Source: Gordonia hirsuta DSM 44140 = NBRC 16056
Lineage (GTDB): Bacteria > Actinomycetota > Actinomycetes > Mycobacteriales > Mycobacteriaceae
Length of the DNA stretch: 64,000 bases
Assembly: GCF_000333015.1 (NCBI RefSeq)
Contig: NZ_BANT01000002.1
Span: forward strand, 1 to 64,000
Direction: 5' to 3'
Shown: in pieces, positions 36,564 to 47,223 of the stretch
Layout: each line of letters begins with the position of its first letter
Numbering within the stretch: position 1 is the first letter of the stretch
The notes under the pieces: model-generated
Told to the model about the DNA's origin: nothing
The model's input: only the letters and a program-made list of their open reading frames with translations
The model's database searches: none
Position numbers and translations under genes: made by a program

Positions 36564-36601
36564 GCCGGGCCGATCTGCAGGGCGCCGATACGATCGACGG
36601 C

Positions 36602-38011
36602 GTGGACATCGACCCGGCTGAAACGAGTGCGCGCTGGGTGATGCACATCGATATGGACGCCTTCTTCGCCTCCGTCGAGGAGCTGACGCGTCCGACACTG
36701 GCCGGACGTCCGGTGCTGGTCGGCGGGGCCGGGGGGCGTGGAGTGGTGGCCGGAGCCTCGTATGCGGCGCGCGCCTTCGGTGCCCATTCGGCCATGCCGA
36801 TGCACCAGGCCCGCCGGCTGGTGGGTCCGGCCGCGGTGGTGATGCCCCCGCGCGGGACGGTCTACCGCGTCGTCAGTGAACGGGTCTTCACCGTCGTCCG
36901 GCGGTTTGCGCCGGTGATCGAGACGCTCTCGTTCGATGAGGCCTTCGCCGAGCCGGCCGAGCTGGTGGGAGGCTCTGTCGCCGATGCGCACGACTTCGCC
37001 CGCCGCCTGCGGGCGGCGATCCGTGCCGAGATCGGACTCCCGGCCTCGGTGGGCTTCGGGTCGGGCAAGCAGATCGCAAAGATCGCCTCCGATCAGGCCA
37101 AGCCGGACGGCATCGCGGTGATCCCGCCGAGCGGCGAACTGGCCTTTCTGCATCGGCTGCCGGTTCGCAGGCTGTGGGGGATCGGTCCGGTCTCCGGAGA
37201 TCGGCTCGCTCGCCTCGGGGTGGAGACGATCGGCGACTTCGCGGCGCTGGCGCCTTCGGAGGTGATTTCGGTACTCGGTGCCACCACGGGTCCGGCGCTG
37301 CATCTGCTGGCGAAGGGAATCGACGAGCGCCCCGTCGCCGAACGTGCCGAAGCCAAGTCCATCAGCGCCGAGTCCACCTTCGCGGTCGACATCATCGATA
37401 TGCCGGGTCTGCGGGCCGCCGTCAGCGGGGCGGCCGCCGATGCGCACCGGCGGCTCGTCAAGGACGGGCGCAGTGCCCGCACCGTCGTGGTCAAACTGCG
37501 GCGCGCGGACATGTCGATCCTGACCCGTTCGACGACGATGCCAGCGGCCAGCGCCGACCTGGAGGTGCTCACCGCCGCCGCGCAGCGGGTGGTGCTCGAT
37601 CCGCTGGAGGTGGGGCCGATCCGGCTGGTCGGCGTCGGATACGCGGGGCTCTCCGATATCGAACAGGTCAGCCTCTTCCCGGATCTGCACGAGTTCGGTG
37701 GTTCGTCGACCGGGCCGGTGATCACGACTCCCAAGGTCGGGCAGTCGGTGACCGGTGAGCCCGCTGCCACAGCGGTGCGGCACGACGACGGGTCGCAGCA
37801 GTGGCCGACCGGAGCCGATGTCGCCCACCCCGATCACGGGCACGGCTGGGTCCAGGGCGGCGGCCACGGCTTCGTCACCGTGCGTTTCGAGACGCGGGCG
37901 ACCGGACCGGGCCGCGCAGTCACCTTCCGGGTACCCGAGGAACGGCTGCGCAGAGCCGATCCGCTGGACAGCCTGGCCTGGGATCTGGATGCTGCGCGCG
38001 CGCAGGACTAG
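36602..38011 (+). CDS. dinB: DNA polymerase IV (Y family)
   Basis: A 469-residue translesion polymerase, counterpart of mycobacterial DinX (Rv1537), which also follows ileS. The catalytic motif [14 protein letters not shown] is at about residues 16-29 and [12 protein letters not shown] (the SFDE form of SxDE) near 112. [22 protein letters not shown] and [15 protein letters not shown] form the palm and helix-hairpin-helix regions. An extra C-terminal domain of about 75 residues ([23 protein letters not shown]) is typical of the longer actinobacterial type. GTG start at 36602. No LexA box was seen in the 38-base gap upstream. Confidence 0.94.
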   Translation: MDIDPAETSARWVMHIDMDAFFASVEELTRPTLAGRPVLVGGAGGRGVVAGASYAARAFGAHSAMPMHQARRLVGPAAVVMPPRGTVYRVVSERVFTVVRRFAPVIETLSFDEAFAEPAELVGGSVADAHDFARRLRAAIRAEIGLPASVGFGSGKQIAKIASDQAKPDGIAVIPPSGELAFLHRLPVRRLWGIGPVSGDRLARLGVETIGDFAALAPSEVISVLGATTGPALHLLAKGIDERPVAERAEAKSISAESTFAVDIIDMPGLRAAVSGAAADAHRRLVKDGRSARTVVVKLRRADMSILTRSTTMPAASADLEVLTAAAQRVVLDPLEVGPIRLVGVGYAGLSDIEQVSLFPDLHEFGGSSTGPVITTPKVGQSVTGEPAATAVRHDDGSQQWPTGADVAHPDHGHGWVQGGGHGFVTVRFETRATGPGRAVTFRVPEERLRRADPLDSLAWDLDAARAQD

Positions 38012-38064
38012 CGTGATGAGCGGCGGCCGGCCGCGCTGCTGGCGGCCGGCCCGTCAGAGTGCGG

Positions 38065-39003
38065 TCAGGAGGGCTGGGACGCCGCGAAGAAGTCCTCGAT
38101 CTCCGAACGTGAGGCGCCGGTGGACAGCAGTGCGATGAGAGCCATCCGGACCTGTGGCGCCCGCAGCCACGGGGAGAAGATCGCTCCGGCACGGACCAGA
38201 TCGATGCCACCGCCACCGCCGCCGTAGGTCGCCTCGACCTCGCCGTAGGGCACCCGCGTGGACACCACGACAGGCACGTTGCGCCGATGGGCCTGGGCCA
38301 CTTCGGCGGTGATGTCGGGATGGGTGTTTCCCGAACCGGTCGCCGACAGCACGATGCCGGCCGCACGCTGTGCGATCGCGGCGGCGATCAGGCCCGGAGA
38401 GACGCCCGGGTACAGCGCCAGCAGATCCACGCGGGCGGGCAGTCCGCCCGGGACGGTCTCGGCGACCAGTGGCCGCGGCAGATTCTCGTTCACGCTGTCG
38501 AAGGCTTCCAGCGCGGTGGTGGAGAGCTTGAAGACTCCGCGCGCCGGGAGGACGCGCCCGCCAAGGGCCACCTGGACGCCGTTGCCGCGATTGTCCTCGG
38601 CAGCGGCGAGGGTCAGAGCCGCCGCGATGTTTGCCGGTCCGTCGGCCATCGGGTCGTCGCTGGGGTACTGCGCGCCGGTGAAGACCACCGGGCGCGGATC
38701 GACGGCGAAGACGTCGGCCAGAAAAGCGGTCTCTTCGAGCGTGTCGGTGCCGTGGGTGACCACCACACCGTCGACGTCGTCGTTGTCGAGGGCTTCGGCG
38801 ATCGCGACGCAGACGGCGAATTGGTCGCGCACCGTCATCGCCGAGGAGTCGAGGTTGAGCAGGTCGACCACCTGGACCGAGACGTGGTCGAGATCCGGCG
38901 GAAGCAGATCTGCGCCGGTCAGCACCGGAACTGCCCCGTCTTGTGTAGTGCGGGAGGCGGCGGTGCCGCCGGTGGTGATCATCACTACCTGGCGAGTGTT
39001 CAT
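38065..39003 (-). CDS. ansA: L-asparaginase, type I-like
   Basis: A 312-residue amidohydrolase converting asparagine to aspartate and ammonia. The first catalytic threonine is in MITTGGTAASRTTQDG near residue 12, the second in VVTHGTDTLEETAFL near 85. VFTGAQYPSDDPMADGPANIAAAL follows as in the family. No signal peptide, so cytoplasmic. It is the counterpart of Rv1538c, in the same relative place after dinB. ATG at 39003 is supported by homology starting MNTRQVVMITTGGT. Confidence 0.94.
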   Translation of the reverse strand: MNTRQVVMITTGGTAASRTTQDGAVPVLTGADLLPPDLDHVSVQVVDLLNLDSSAMTVRDQFAVCVAIAEALDNDDVDGVVVTHGTDTLEETAFLADVFAVDPRPVVFTGAQYPSDDPMADGPANIAAALTLAAAEDNRGNGVQVALGGRVLPARGVFKLSTTALEAFDSVNENLPRPLVAETVPGGLPARVDLLALYPGVSPGLIAAAIAQRAAGIVLSATGSGNTHPDITAEVAQAHRRNVPVVVSTRVPYGEVEATYGGGGGGIDLVRAGAIFSPWLRAPQVRMALIALLSTGASRSEIEDFFAASQPS

Positions 39004-39183
39004 GGTTCGATTCTTCCACTTTGTGAAAAGGAATGCGCGCAGGTCATCGGCGCGAGGGCGGGGCCGAAGTGGCAGTTGGGACGGTAGGGAACCTGTGGGC
39101 GCCCTCAGAATTCTTTGGCATAGTGGTTGAGAGCTCGGGGTCAGACCGGATGGCCGAGCAGATTCTCATGGAGGTTTGATTCG

Positions 39184-39810
39184 GTGAAGTTTCGCAAGTT
39201 TGTGGTGATCGGCGGTGCCGCAGCCGTCCTGAGCCTGACCGCAGCCTGCGGCAGCGACGACAGTGTGCCCGTTCCGACTGTGGCCAAGGCCACCAGCGCC
39301 GCCTCCTCCTCCGAAGCCTCCGGCGATTCCAGCTACGAAGCACAGGTCACCGACCCCAAGAAGCGCCCCACGGTCGAGGTCCTCAACGAGATGCTGCAGA
39401 CCGCGCTGGACCCCAAGGTGCCGGCTAAGGACAAGACCGACCTGGTCGAGGGCTCTGAGGTCGATCCGTCTCTCTTCAATCAGCTGGTGAAGCTGAAGAA
39501 GGAGAACCCGGACGTCACCTACGAGATCAAGAAGCCGATCAAGAGCAACGGCCCCAAGCGCGCGAACTTCAACGTGATGGTAACGCTGCCGGGCAACGCG
39601 CCTACGCCGATCGCCGCCTCGATCGTCTACGACGACGGCCGCTGGAAGCTGTCGAAGCAGACCGTGTGCCCGCTGCTGGCTCAGGGCGATGTGGAGACTC
39701 CGCTCTGCGAGGACCAGTCGGCCGCGCCGTCGGGCAAGTCGACGAAGAAGAGTGCGGCCTCCTCGAGCAAGGCCACCCCCAAGAGCAGCGCCGCTACGCC
39801 GTCCAAGTGA
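39184..39810 (+). CDS. MTB12-like lipoprotein
   Basis: A 208-residue secreted lipoprotein with a signal peptide (VKFRKFVVIGGAAAVLSLT) and lipobox LTAAC near residue 21. The middle, PTVEVLNEMLQTALDP-KVPAKDKTDLVEGS, resembles the low-molecular-weight antigen MTB12 (CFP-2) domain. The tail is a Lys/Ser/Ala low-complexity stretch (SGKSTKKSAASSSKATPKSS). Function unknown; it is probably anchored to the cell membrane. GTG start at 39184 after GGAGGTTTGATTCG. Confidence 0.82.
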   Translation: MKFRKFVVIGGAAAVLSLTAACGSDDSVPVPTVAKATSAASSSEASGDSSYEAQVTDPKKRPTVEVLNEMLQTALDPKVPAKDKTDLVEGSEVDPSLFNQLVKLKKENPDVTYEIKKPIKSNGPKRANFNVMVTLPGNAPTPIAASIVYDDGRWKLSKQTVCPLLAQGDVETPLCEDQSAAPSGKSTKKSAASSSKATPKSSAATPSK

Positions 39811-39833
39811 CGCGCGCCGGGCACTGACGACCA

Positions 39834-39872
39834 GACGGCGGGCTGGTGGAGATCTTCACCGGCCCGCCGTTT
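39834..39872. terminator. Bidirectional terminator between convergent lipoprotein genes
   Basis: ACGGCGGGC (39835-39843) pairs with GCCCGCCGT (39862-39870), followed by TT. It lies exactly between the stop codons of two convergent genes. Confidence 0.75.
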
Positions 39873-39891
39873 CGCATCGAGCGCGCCCGGG

Positions 39892-40851
39892 TCAGCGGGT
39901 CGGCTGCCAGGCCAGCGCGAACGAGGTGTGCTGAAGGATCGGCCGGTTCGGATCGGCGCCGACCAGTTCGCGGGCGCCGGTCAGGGTCAGCGACCCGTCG
40001 ACTGGGAAGAAGCTCCGCAGATCGACGGTGACGGTACCGGTACCGGAGTTGCTGTACCGGGTGATGTCCAGGGTCGACGACATTCCGGGGATACGGAAGG
40101 TCGGATCGACCGGATTCTCCTCGAGAATGATCTCCAGGGTCAGGCGGTCACCCTCCCACGACTTGAGCGTGGCCTCGATCGTCTGACGCACACGGGTCGC
40201 GGCGGTGATGGTGCGCTCGACACGCCAGCGTGCTCCGGCGCCGATCGGTTCGGTGGGCAGCGGGATGCTGTGCGCCATCGCGTTGAGCAGCGACTGCTCC
40301 ACCGCACGGCTGGCCGGGTCCCCGGCGTCGGCGGGAGGAAAGATCCGCAGGGAGTTGGCCGCCAGCCCGGGCGAGTAGCTGACACCGCCGGTGGCGCCGT
40401 CGAACGTCGCCAGATCCAGCGCGGTATCTGGGGACGTGACCTCGCCGAAGGTGAATTCGGCGTTGGTCGGATCGTCGCAGACGGCCCGCACGATCAGCGC
40501 CGACGAGACCTCTTCGACGTTGGTGGTCGGCGGGTCCGTGTCGGTGCCGATCACCGAGGTCTCCCGGGACGCGGTCGACACCGTGACGCGCTGCGGAGTG
40601 TCGGTGCGGGGCGCGACCGCCGGTACCTGCAACTGACCGTCCCCGGGGGCGGTGACCGTCACCTGTGGCAGCGCCAGATCGATCGGACGGACGTCATCGG
40701 CCCGCACGCTCGACCGCGACTCGCAGCCGCGCGCCGGATCGGCGGCGGGGGACTGGTCGGTGGAGCAGCCGGTCAGCGTCAGCACGATCGCGGCCGACAG
40801 CGGCAGCAGGCCGGCGGCGGCACGGGGAAGTCGGACTCGAGGAACGGGCAC
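39892..40851 (-). CDS. Conserved secreted lipoprotein of unknown function
   Basis: A 319-residue protein with a signal peptide (RLPRAAAGLLPLSAAIVLTLTG) and lipobox LTGC near residue 26. The mature part is rich in beta strands, with paired Cys (GCESRSS and VCDDPTN). The C-terminal half (RWRVERTITAATRVRQTIEATL and TRYSNSGTGTVTVDLRSFFPVDGSLTL) resembles lipid- or cargo-binding lipoproteins of actinobacteria, but I cannot name the family. GTG at 40851 is supported by a -10 element 7 bases upstream, implying a leaderless message. Divergent from lspA, the signal peptidase that would process it. Confidence 0.75.
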   Translation of the reverse strand: MPVPRVRLPRAAAGLLPLSAAIVLTLTGCSTDQSPAADPARGCESRSSVRADDVRPIDLALPQVTVTAPGDGQLQVPAVAPRTDTPQRVTVSTASRETSVIGTDTDPPTTNVEEVSSALIVRAVCDDPTNAEFTFGEVTSPDTALDLATFDGATGGVSYSPGLAANSLRIFPPADAGDPASRAVEQSLLNAMAHSIPLPTEPIGAGARWRVERTITAATRVRQTIEATLKSWEGDRLTLEIILEENPVDPTFRIPGMSSTLDITRYSNSGTGTVTVDLRSFFPVDGSLTLTGARELVGADPNRPILQHTSFALAWQPTR

Positions 40852-40864
40852 GAGCTCAACCCTA
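40851..40864 (-). promoter_or_regulatory. Leaderless promoter of the lipoprotein gene
   Basis: On the minus strand TAGGGT (40864-40859) is followed by 7 bases and GTG at 40851. On the other side ATTGTGGACAAT (40940-40951), an imperfect palindrome, precedes the lspA ATG by 7 bases and may play the same part for lspA. Confidence 0.5.
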
Positions 40865-40958
40865 GTGCGCGGTCCACAGCGGCCGAGCGCCCCCCGCATG
40901 CGCGCGGTGACCGGGGTCGATGTGTGCGCCACGACGGCGATTGTGGACAATCGAGACC

Positions 40959-41642
40959 ATGATCGACGCCGCACCCGGGGAACCCCGGCCCGACGACGCC
41001 GGACCGCCCGATACCGGGAACGGAGCCGCCGGTACCGCAGACCCCCAGGTGCAGCCGCCGAGTACGTCGGCGACCGGTTCGCGCGCGCTGCTGCTCGGGC
41101 TGATCGTGATCGCCGTCGTCGCCTACCTGGCAGATCTGGCGACCAAGACCCTGGCGGTGCGCCACCTGGATCCGGGCGAGCCGGTGTCGATCATCGGCGA
41201 TACGGTCACCCTGCATCTGGTCCGCAACAGCGGTGCCGCCTTCTCCATGGCCACCGGCTACACCTGGGTGCTCACGCTCATCGCGCTGGTCGTGGTGGGG
41301 GTGATCATCCGGTTCAGCCGGCGGCTGCGATCGCCGGGCTGGGCGATCGGACTGGGTCTGGTGCTCGGCGGCGCGCTGGGGAACCTGACCGACCGGATGT
41401 TCCGGGAGCCGGGCCCCCTGCGCGGTCACGTCGTCGACTTCGTCTCCGTCGGCTGGTGGCCGGTGTTCAACGTCGCCGACTCGGCCGTCGTCTGCGGAGC
41501 GGTTCTGCTGGTGGTGCTGACCCTGCTGGGTTACGACTACGACGGAACCCGGTCGGGCTGGGCGGCCCGGCACACCGCTTCGGCCTCGCAGGGGACGAAC
41601 GACGATGTGAGCACCGACGGCGACGGGAACCGGGATGCGTGA
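40959..41642 (+). CDS. lspA: Lipoprotein signal peptidase (signal peptidase II)
   Basis: A 227-residue membrane aspartyl protease that removes signal peptides from prolipoproteins. Four helices span about residues 45-205. The catalytic aspartates lie in GNLTDRMF near 148 and FNVADSAV near 173; [11 protein letters not shown] is the conserved N-R-G-A-A-F motif variant. The first 45 residues are a Pro/Gly-rich extension. Counterpart of Rv1539. Its end overlaps the pseudouridine synthase gene by 8 bases. Confidence 0.95.
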   Translation: MIDAAPGEPRPDDAGPPDTGNGAAGTADPQVQPPSTSATGSRALLLGLIVIAVVAYLADLATKTLAVRHLDPGEPVSIIGDTVTLHLVRNSGAAFSMATGYTWVLTLIALVVVGVIIRFSRRLRSPGWAIGLGLVLGGALGNLTDRMFREPGPLRGHVVDFVSVGWWPVFNVADSAVVCGAVLLVVLTLLGYDYDGTRSGWAARHTASASQGTNDDVSTDGDGNRDA

Positions 41643-42561
41643 CTCGCGGGCCATGCCGGTGCCCGACGGGCTGGACGGAATGCGCGTAGACGCCGCAATG
41701 GCGCGCCTGCTGGGGCTGTCGCGGACAGTGGCCGCCGCGCTCGCCGACGACGGTGATGTGACCGTCGACGGAACCCCGGTGGCCAAATCGCACAAGTTGC
41801 GGGCCGGCACCTGGCTGGAGGTGACGCTGCCCGAGCCGCAGCAGCCGCTGCGCGTGGAGCCGACCCCGGTCGAAGACCTCGAGGTGATCTACCACGACTC
41901 CGACATCATCGTGGTGAACAAGCCGCCGGGGGTGGCGGCCCACCCCTCGCAGGGCTGGACCGGCCCGACGGTGGTCGGGGCGCTGGCGGCGGCCGGTTTC
42001 CGGATCTCCACCTCCGGGGCCGCCGAACGGCAGGGCATCGTCTCCCGGCTGGATGTGGGCACCTCCGGGGTGATGGTGGTCGCGGCCTCCGAGCACGCCT
42101 ACACGCTGCTCAAACGCGCCTTCAAACAGCGCGAGGTCGAGAAGGTCTACCACGCGGTGGTGCAGGGGCACCTGGATCCGCCGGAAGGCACCATCGACGC
42201 GCCGATCGGGCGGCATCCGGGGGCGGACTGGCGCTTCGCGGTCACCGCCAACGGCAAGGAGTCGGTGACCCACTACGAGACGGTGGAGATGTTCGCCGCG
42301 GCCTCGCTGATCGATGTGGACCTGGAGACCGGCCGCACCCATCAGATCCGGGTGCACTTCTCGGCGCTGCATCACCCGTGCGTCGGTGATCCGACTTACG
42401 GGGCCGACCCCATGCTGGCCGCCCGGCTCGGTCTGGACCGCCAGTGGCTGCATGCACGGACACTGGCCTTCGCCCATCCCGCAGACGGCCGCCGGGTCGA
42501 GTTCACCGCGCCTTACCCGGACGACCTGCGTCACGCCCTGGACGTCCTGCGACACGCCTGA
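41635..42561 (+). CDS. rluD: RluA/RluD-family 23S rRNA pseudouridine synthase
   Basis: A 308-residue enzyme with an N-terminal S4 RNA-binding domain ([33 protein letters not shown], about 12-44) and a pseudouridine synthase domain. The catalytic motif is [15 protein letters not shown] near residue 137, with Ser instead of the common His before RLD and the catalytic Asp kept. [18 protein letters not shown] is the second conserved block. Counterpart of Rv1540. The exact RNA target is inferred from family only. Confidence 0.92.
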   Translation: MRDSRAMPVPDGLDGMRVDAAMARLLGLSRTVAAALADDGDVTVDGTPVAKSHKLRAGTWLEVTLPEPQQPLRVEPTPVEDLEVIYHDSDIIVVNKPPGVAAHPSQGWTGPTVVGALAAAGFRISTSGAAERQGIVSRLDVGTSGVMVVAASEHAYTLLKRAFKQREVEKVYHAVVQGHLDPPEGTIDAPIGRHPGADWRFAVTANGKESVTHYETVEMFAAASLIDVDLETGRTHQIRVHFSALHHPCVGDPTYGADPMLAARLGLDRQWLHARTLAFAHPADGRRVEFTAPYPDDLRHALDVLRHA

Positions 42562-42638
42562 CACCGGCCCACCCGGTCACTGCGGTCCCCTTCTGTCACA
42601 GGCGGGCGAGCCGGATCGGACTTGTCGCAGGGGCGGCA

Positions 42639-42644
42639 TACAGT
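42639..42644 (+). promoter_or_regulatory. Putative -10 element upstream of dnaE1
   Basis: TACAGT within GGCATACAGTGG, 68 bases before the dnaE1 start in the 150-base gap after rluD. No good -35 is evident. Confidence 0.35.
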
Positions 42645-42711
42645 GGAGTCGTTCCCTGGGTTCGGACCGAGCCCTCGGGGATCGTCATTCGTCGGGTAGG
42701 AGAGTGCTCAA

Positions 42712-45700
42712 GTGTCTGGATCCTTCGTTCACCTGCACAATCACACCGAGTACTCGATGCTCGATGGTGCGGCGAAGGTCTCGCCACTGTTCGCCGAGGC
42801 CGAGCGGCTCGGGATGACCGCGATCGGCATGACCGACCACGGCAACATGTTCGGCGCCAGTGAGTTCTACAACACCGCGCGTAAGCACGACATCAAACCG
42901 ATCATCGGCATCGAGGCGTATATCGCCCCGGACTCCCGGTTCAACACCAAGCGGGTGCTGTGGGGCAGCCGCGATCAGAAGAGCGACGACGTCTCCGGTT
43001 CGGGTGCCTATACGCACATGACGATGGTCGCCGAGAATGCGGAGGGACTGCGCAACCTGTTCCGGCTCTCGTCGCTGGCCTCCATCGAAGGCCAGCTCGG
43101 CAAGTGGTCGCGCATGGATGCCGAGCTGATCGCCCAGCACGCCTCGGGCATCATCGCCACCACCGGCTGTCCCTCCGGCGAGGTGCAGACCCGGCTGCGG
43201 CTGGGGCAGGAGGCCGAAGCGCTCGAAGCCGCCGCCAAGTGGCAGGACATCTTCGGCAAGGACAATTTCTACCTGGAACTGATGGAGCACGGGCTGGAGA
43301 TCGAGCAGCGCGTGCGCGGCGGACTGCTCGACATCGGCCGCAAACTCGGTATCAAACCGCTGGTCACCAACGACTGCCACTACGTCACCCGGGACCACGC
43401 CGCCGCGCATGAGGCGCTGCTGTGCGTGCAGACCGGTAAGACGCTGTCGGATCCCACCCGGTTCAAGTTCGACGGCGACGGCTACTACCTCAAGTCCGCC
43501 GAAGAGATGCGGGCGCTGTGGGACCACGTGGCGCCCGACGGATGCGACAACACCGTCGAGATCGGCGAGCGCGTCGAGTCCTATGCCGAGGTCTTCACGC
43601 ACCGCGACCGGATGCCGATCTTCCCGGTGCCCGAGGGGTACACCCAGGAGACCTGGCTCGAGCGCGAGGTTAACCAGGGACTGGTGCGCCGCTTCGAAAA
43701 CGGCCCGGTGCCCGATGCTTATATCGAGCGGGCCGCCTTCGAGTTGCAGGTCATCAACGAGATGGGCTTTCCGGCCTACTTCCTGGTGGTCGGCGACCTG
43801 ATCGCCCACGCCCTCAAGGTCGGTATCCGGGTCGGCCCCGGTCGTGGCTCGGCGGCCGGCTCACTGGTCGCCTGGGCACTGGGGATCACCAATATCGACC
43901 CGATCCCGCACGGGCTGCTGTTCGAGCGGTTCCTCAACCCCGAGCGCGTCTCGATGCCCGATATCGATATCGACTTCGACGACCGCCGCCGCGGCGAGAT
44001 GGTGCGCTATGCCACCGAGAAGTGGGGCGAGGACAAGGTCGCCCAGGTGATCACCTTCGGCACCATTAAGACCAAGGCGGCCATCAAGGACTCCGCGCGC
44101 GTCCAGTTCGGTCAGCCGGGTTATGCCATCGCCGACCGGATCGCCAAAGCGCTGCCGCCGCCGGTGGCCGCCAAAGACATCACCGTCGCCGGCATCACCG
44201 ATCCGTCGGACGAACGCTATGCCGAGGCCACCGAGGTCCGGACCCTGATCGAGACCGATCCGGACGTCAAGAAGATCTATGACACCGCCCTGGGTCTGGA
44301 GGGACTGATCCGCAACGCCGGCGTGCACGCCTGCGCGGTGATCATGTCGTGCGATCCGCTCACCGATGCGATTCCGGTGTGGAAACGTGCCCAGGACGGC
44401 GCGATCATCACCGGCTGGGACTATCCGTCGTGCGAGGCCATCGGCCTGCTGAAGATGGACTTCCTGGGATTGCGCAACCTCACCGTCATCGGTGACGCGA
44501 TCGACAACATCAAGGCCAACCGCGGCGAAGACCTGAATCTGGACAAGCTGGCGCTGGAGGACCCCGCGACCTACGAACTGCTGGCCCGCGGCGACACCCT
44601 GGGCGTGTTCCAGCTCGACGGTGCCGGTATGCGTGAGCTGCTGAAGATGATGCAGCCCACCGGTTTCGAGGACATCGTCGCGGTTCTCGCGCTGTACCGG
44701 CCGGGCCCGATGGACGTCGGGGCGCACCACTCCTACGCGCGCCGGAAGAACGGCCTGGAAGAGATCAAGCCGATCCACCCGGAGCTGGAGGAACCGCTGG
44801 CGGAGATCCTCGCCGAGACCTACGGCCTGATCGTCTACCAGGAGCAGATCATGGCGATCGCGCGGAAGGTGGCCGGCTACAGTCTCGGCGAGGCCGATCT
44901 GCTGCGCCGGGCGATGGGCAAGAAGAAGAAGGAGATCCTCGACGAGGCCTACGGCGGCTTCGCTGAAGGGATGAAGAAGAACGGCTTCTCCCAGGGCGCG
45001 ATCACCGCGCTGTGGGACACGGTGCTGCCGTTCGCCGGGTACGCCTTCAACAAGTCGCACGCCGCCGGCTACGGCTTGGTGTCGTTCTGGACCGCCTACC
45101 TCAAAGCGAATTATCCGGCCGAGTACATGGCGGGTCTGCTCACCTCCGTGGGTGACGACAAGGACAAGTCGGCGATCTATCTGGCTGACTGCCGCAAGAT
45201 GGGCATCACCGTGCTGCCGCCGGACGTCAACGCCTCGCGCGCCGACTTCGCCGCCGTCGGCGAGGACATCCGTTTCGGGCTGGCGGCCATCCGCAACGTC
45301 GGGACCGGCGTGGTGGCCTCGATCATCGCCGCCCGCGAGGAGAAGGGTGCCTTCGCCGGCTTCTCGGACTATCTGTCCAAGATCGATGTGACCGCCTGCA
45401 ACAAGAAGGTCACCGAATCGCTGATCAAGGCCGGCGCCTTCGACTCGCTGAACCATCCGCGCAAGGGACTGTTCCTGGTGCACGCCGATGCCGTCGACTC
45501 GGTGGTAGGCACCAAGAAGGCCGAGGCGATGGGGCAGTTCGACCTGTTCGGGGACATGGGCGGGGCCGATGAGTCGGTCGCCGAGGTCTTCGCAGTCAAG
45601 GTGCCTGAGGAACAGTGGGACTCCAAGCACCAGCTCGCACTCGAGCGCGACATGCTGGGCCTGTATGTCTCCGGTCATCCGCTGGCCGGTGTGGAGCACG

Positions 45701-46251
45701 CGCTGGCAGCGCAGACCGACACCTCGATCACCCAACTGCTCGAGGATCAGGTGCCCGACAACGCCCAGATCACCATCGGTGGCATCATCTCCTCGGTCAC
45801 CCGCCGAGTGAACAAGAAGGGCGAACCCTGGGCGTCGGTGACCGTCGAGGACATGGTCGGTGGGGTGGAGGTCAACTTCTTCCCCCGCGCGTATCTCGCC
45901 TACGGGATGGACCTGGTGGTCGACAGTATCGTGTTGGTGCGGGCCCGGGTGAGCAAGCGCGACGACCGCAACATGATCAGCGCCAACGATCTGGCAGTGC
46001 CGGACCTGTCGGCTGTCGGGACCACCCGTCCGCTCAACCTGACTCTGGCGGCCCGGTTGTGCACACCGTCGAATGTGAGTGAGCTCAAACAGGTCCTCAG
46101 CCGCCATCCGGGTAACTCGGATGTGCACGTCACGCTGATCAGTGAACGCAATCAGACCCGGCTACGGCTGACCGATGCACTTCGGGTGACGCCGTCGTCG
46201 GCGCTCATGGGTGACCTGAAGGCACTGCTCGGGCCGAGCTGTCTGGGCTGA
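42712..46251 (+). CDS. dnaE1: DNA polymerase III alpha subunit
   Basis: The 1179-residue replicative polymerase. The PHP domain starts at [13 protein letters not shown] (residues 6-18) and carries metal-site residues such as TDHGNMFG. The palm-domain aspartates are in [16 protein letters not shown] near residue 419. [11 protein letters not shown], the fingers region YKKK-type [11 protein letters not shown] and a C-terminal OB fold ([29 protein letters not shown]) follow. Length and order match mycobacterial DnaE1 (Rv1547). GTG start at 42712. In mycobacteria the PHP domain is an active proofreading exonuclease; the visible His residues agree with that. Confidence 0.97.
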   Translation: MSGSFVHLHNHTEYSMLDGAAKVSPLFAEAERLGMTAIGMTDHGNMFGASEFYNTARKHDIKPIIGIEAYIAPDSRFNTKRVLWGSRDQKSDDVSGSGAYTHMTMVAENAEGLRNLFRLSSLASIEGQLGKWSRMDAELIAQHASGIIATTGCPSGEVQTRLRLGQEAEALEAAAKWQDIFGKDNFYLELMEHGLEIEQRVRGGLLDIGRKLGIKPLVTNDCHYVTRDHAAAHEALLCVQTGKTLSDPTRFKFDGDGYYLKSAEEMRALWDHVAPDGCDNTVEIGERVESYAEVFTHRDRMPIFPVPEGYTQETWLEREVNQGLVRRFENGPVPDAYIERAAFELQVINEMGFPAYFLVVGDLIAHALKVGIRVGPGRGSAAGSLVAWALGITNIDPIPHGLLFERFLNPERVSMPDIDIDFDDRRRGEMVRYATEKWGEDKVAQVITFGTIKTKAAIKDSARVQFGQPGYAIADRIAKALPPPVAAKDITVAGITDPSDERYAEATEVRTLIETDPDVKKIYDTALGLEGLIRNAGVHACAVIMSCDPLTDAIPVWKRAQDGAIITGWDYPSCEAIGLLKMDFLGLRNLTVIGDAIDNIKANRGEDLNLDKLALEDPATYELLARGDTLGVFQLDGAGMRELLKMMQPTGFEDIVAVLALYRPGPMDVGAHHSYARRKNGLEEIKPIHPELEEPLAEILAETYGLIVYQEQIMAIARKVAGYSLGEADLLRRAMGKKKKEILDEAYGGFAEGMKKNGFSQGAITALWDTVLPFAGYAFNKSHAAGYGLVSFWTAYLKANYPAEYMAGLLTSVGDDKDKSAIYLADCRKMGITVLPPDVNASRADFAAVGEDIRFGLAAIRNVGTGVVASIIAAREEKGAFAGFSDYLSKIDVTACNKKVTESLIKAGAFDSLNHPRKGLFLVHADAVDSVVGTKKAEAMGQFDLFGDMGGADESVAEVFAVKVPEEQWDSKHQLALERDMLGLYVSGHPLAGVEHALAAQTDTSITQLLEDQVPDNAQITIGGIISSVTRRVNKKGEPWASVTVEDMVGGVEVNFFPRAYLAYGMDLVVDSIVLVRARVSKRDDRNMISANDLAVPDLSAVGTTRPLNLTLAARLCTPSNVSELKQVLSRHPGNSDVHVTLISERNQTRLRLTDALRVTPSSALMGDLKALLGPSCLG

Positions 46252-46272
46252 GGCGTCCGGGGGCGAAGACAG

Positions 46273-46890
46273 TTGCTGGTTCTGGATCGATCCGGCGGAC
46301 CGATCGTGGCGAGCCGGACCGTGAAGAAGTCGCGCTTCGTCGCTACCGTGATGAGCGTCGGAGACGAAGAAGAGTTCCGCAAACACCGCCGCGAGATCGC
46401 CGATGCTGCGGCGGCCTCGCACGCCTGCTGGGCGGTTGTGCTCGGCTCTGGCACCGGGCAGGTCACCCGATCCGGCGACGACGGCGAGCCGGCGGGAACA
46501 GCCGGTCCGCCGATCCTGGCAGCGCTGGCGGCACGCGGCGTGGTCGACGCCGGGATCGTCGTCGTCCGCTACTACGGCGGCATTCAACTGGGTACCGGAG
46601 GACTCATCCGCGCCTACGGCGGGACCGCCGCAGCAGCGCTGGAGGCCGCACCCTTGCGGCCGGCCCGCCTGGTCCGCCGGATCACCCTGCACATTCCGGT
46701 GCACGAGGCCGGTCGCGTCGCCCCGGTCCTGCATGCGGCCGGTGACGTCCAGACCGTCGACTACACCGCCGACGGCGTTGACTACCGCGTCGAGGTGCCC
46801 GCAGCCGACGCCGACGCCCTCTGCGATCAGCTCCGATCGGTCACCTCCGGTGCTGCACTGATCACGCAGAGCGACTCGCGGCTGGCGTGA
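46273..46890 (+). CDS. YigZ / IMPACT-family protein
   Basis: A 205-residue protein of the UPF0029 (IMPACT/YigZ) family. SRFVATVMSVGDEEEFRKH begins the N-domain, and the signature SGDDGEPAGTAGPPILAAL followed by VVVRYYGGIQLGTGGLIRAYGGTA is clear. A smaller C-terminal domain (DUF1949-like) follows. The biochemical role is uncertain; in other organisms it is linked to translation control. The apparent start is TTG at 46273, 21 bases after dnaE1, so co-transcription is likely. Confidence 0.88.
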   Translation: MLVLDRSGGPIVASRTVKKSRFVATVMSVGDEEEFRKHRREIADAAAASHACWAVVLGSGTGQVTRSGDDGEPAGTAGPPILAALAARGVVDAGIVVVRYYGGIQLGTGGLIRAYGGTAAAALEAAPLRPARLVRRITLHIPVHEAGRVAPVLHAAGDVQTVDYTADGVDYRVEVPAADADALCDQLRSVTSGAALITQSDSRLA

Positions 46891-46913
46891 CACCGGGACC
46901 CGGACGAGAATGA

Positions 46914-46959
46914 TTCGGGTCACCGAAACATTTCCCTCGGACGGGGGTATAGTGAAGGC
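46914..46959 (+). promoter_or_regulatory. Leaderless promoter with overlapping palindrome
   Basis: GAAACA (46925-46930), 17 bases, then TATAGT (46948-46953), 6 bases, then the ATG at 46960: a clear -35/-10 pair with transcription starting at the start codon. The palindrome TTCGG-GTCA-CCGAA (46914-46927) overlaps the -35 and is a candidate operator. Confidence 0.65.
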
Positions 46960-47223
46960 ATGACCGCCCTGAATGAGACTTTCGCCCGTCATCGGCTTCG
47001 CCCGGCGACCGTCGATGTCTTCGGGGTGCCGTGGCCGGCCTACAAGGCCTACGCCGTTCTGGCAGGACTGCTCACCGTGGTGACGGTGCTGGCGTTCGGC
47101 GGCCCCGGTGTGACGGCGATGTGGGCCAGCGCCGTCGTGGTGTTGACCGTGTGGTGGGGTCAGCGCGCGGCGCTGAGCGGCCGGTGGGACCATGGAGGGC
47201 GTGACCACCACGCCCGCAGCTGA
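46960..47223 (+). CDS. Small two-helix membrane protein, unknown function
   Basis: An 87-residue protein with a basic soluble start (NETFARHRLRPATVDVFG) and two membrane helices (AYAVLAGLLTVVTVLAFGG and VTAMWASAVVVLTVWWG). It ends in a short His/Arg tail. I do not recognise the family. It has a well-formed leaderless promoter, which supports it as a real gene. Its last 32 bases overlap the start of ilvA in another frame. Confidence 0.65.
   Translation: MTALNETFARHRLRPATVDVFGVPWPAYKAYAVLAGLLTVVTVLAFGGPGVTAMWASAVVVLTVWWGQRAALSGRWDHGGRDHHARS

Noticed and set aside
36564-36601. LexA box upstream of dinB
   Set aside because: The short gap contains no GAAC-N4-GTTC pattern.
43861-46128. Minus-strand open frame of 755 codons opposite dnaE1
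   Set aside because: Shadow of dnaE1, with no recognisable motif and no ribosome binding site.
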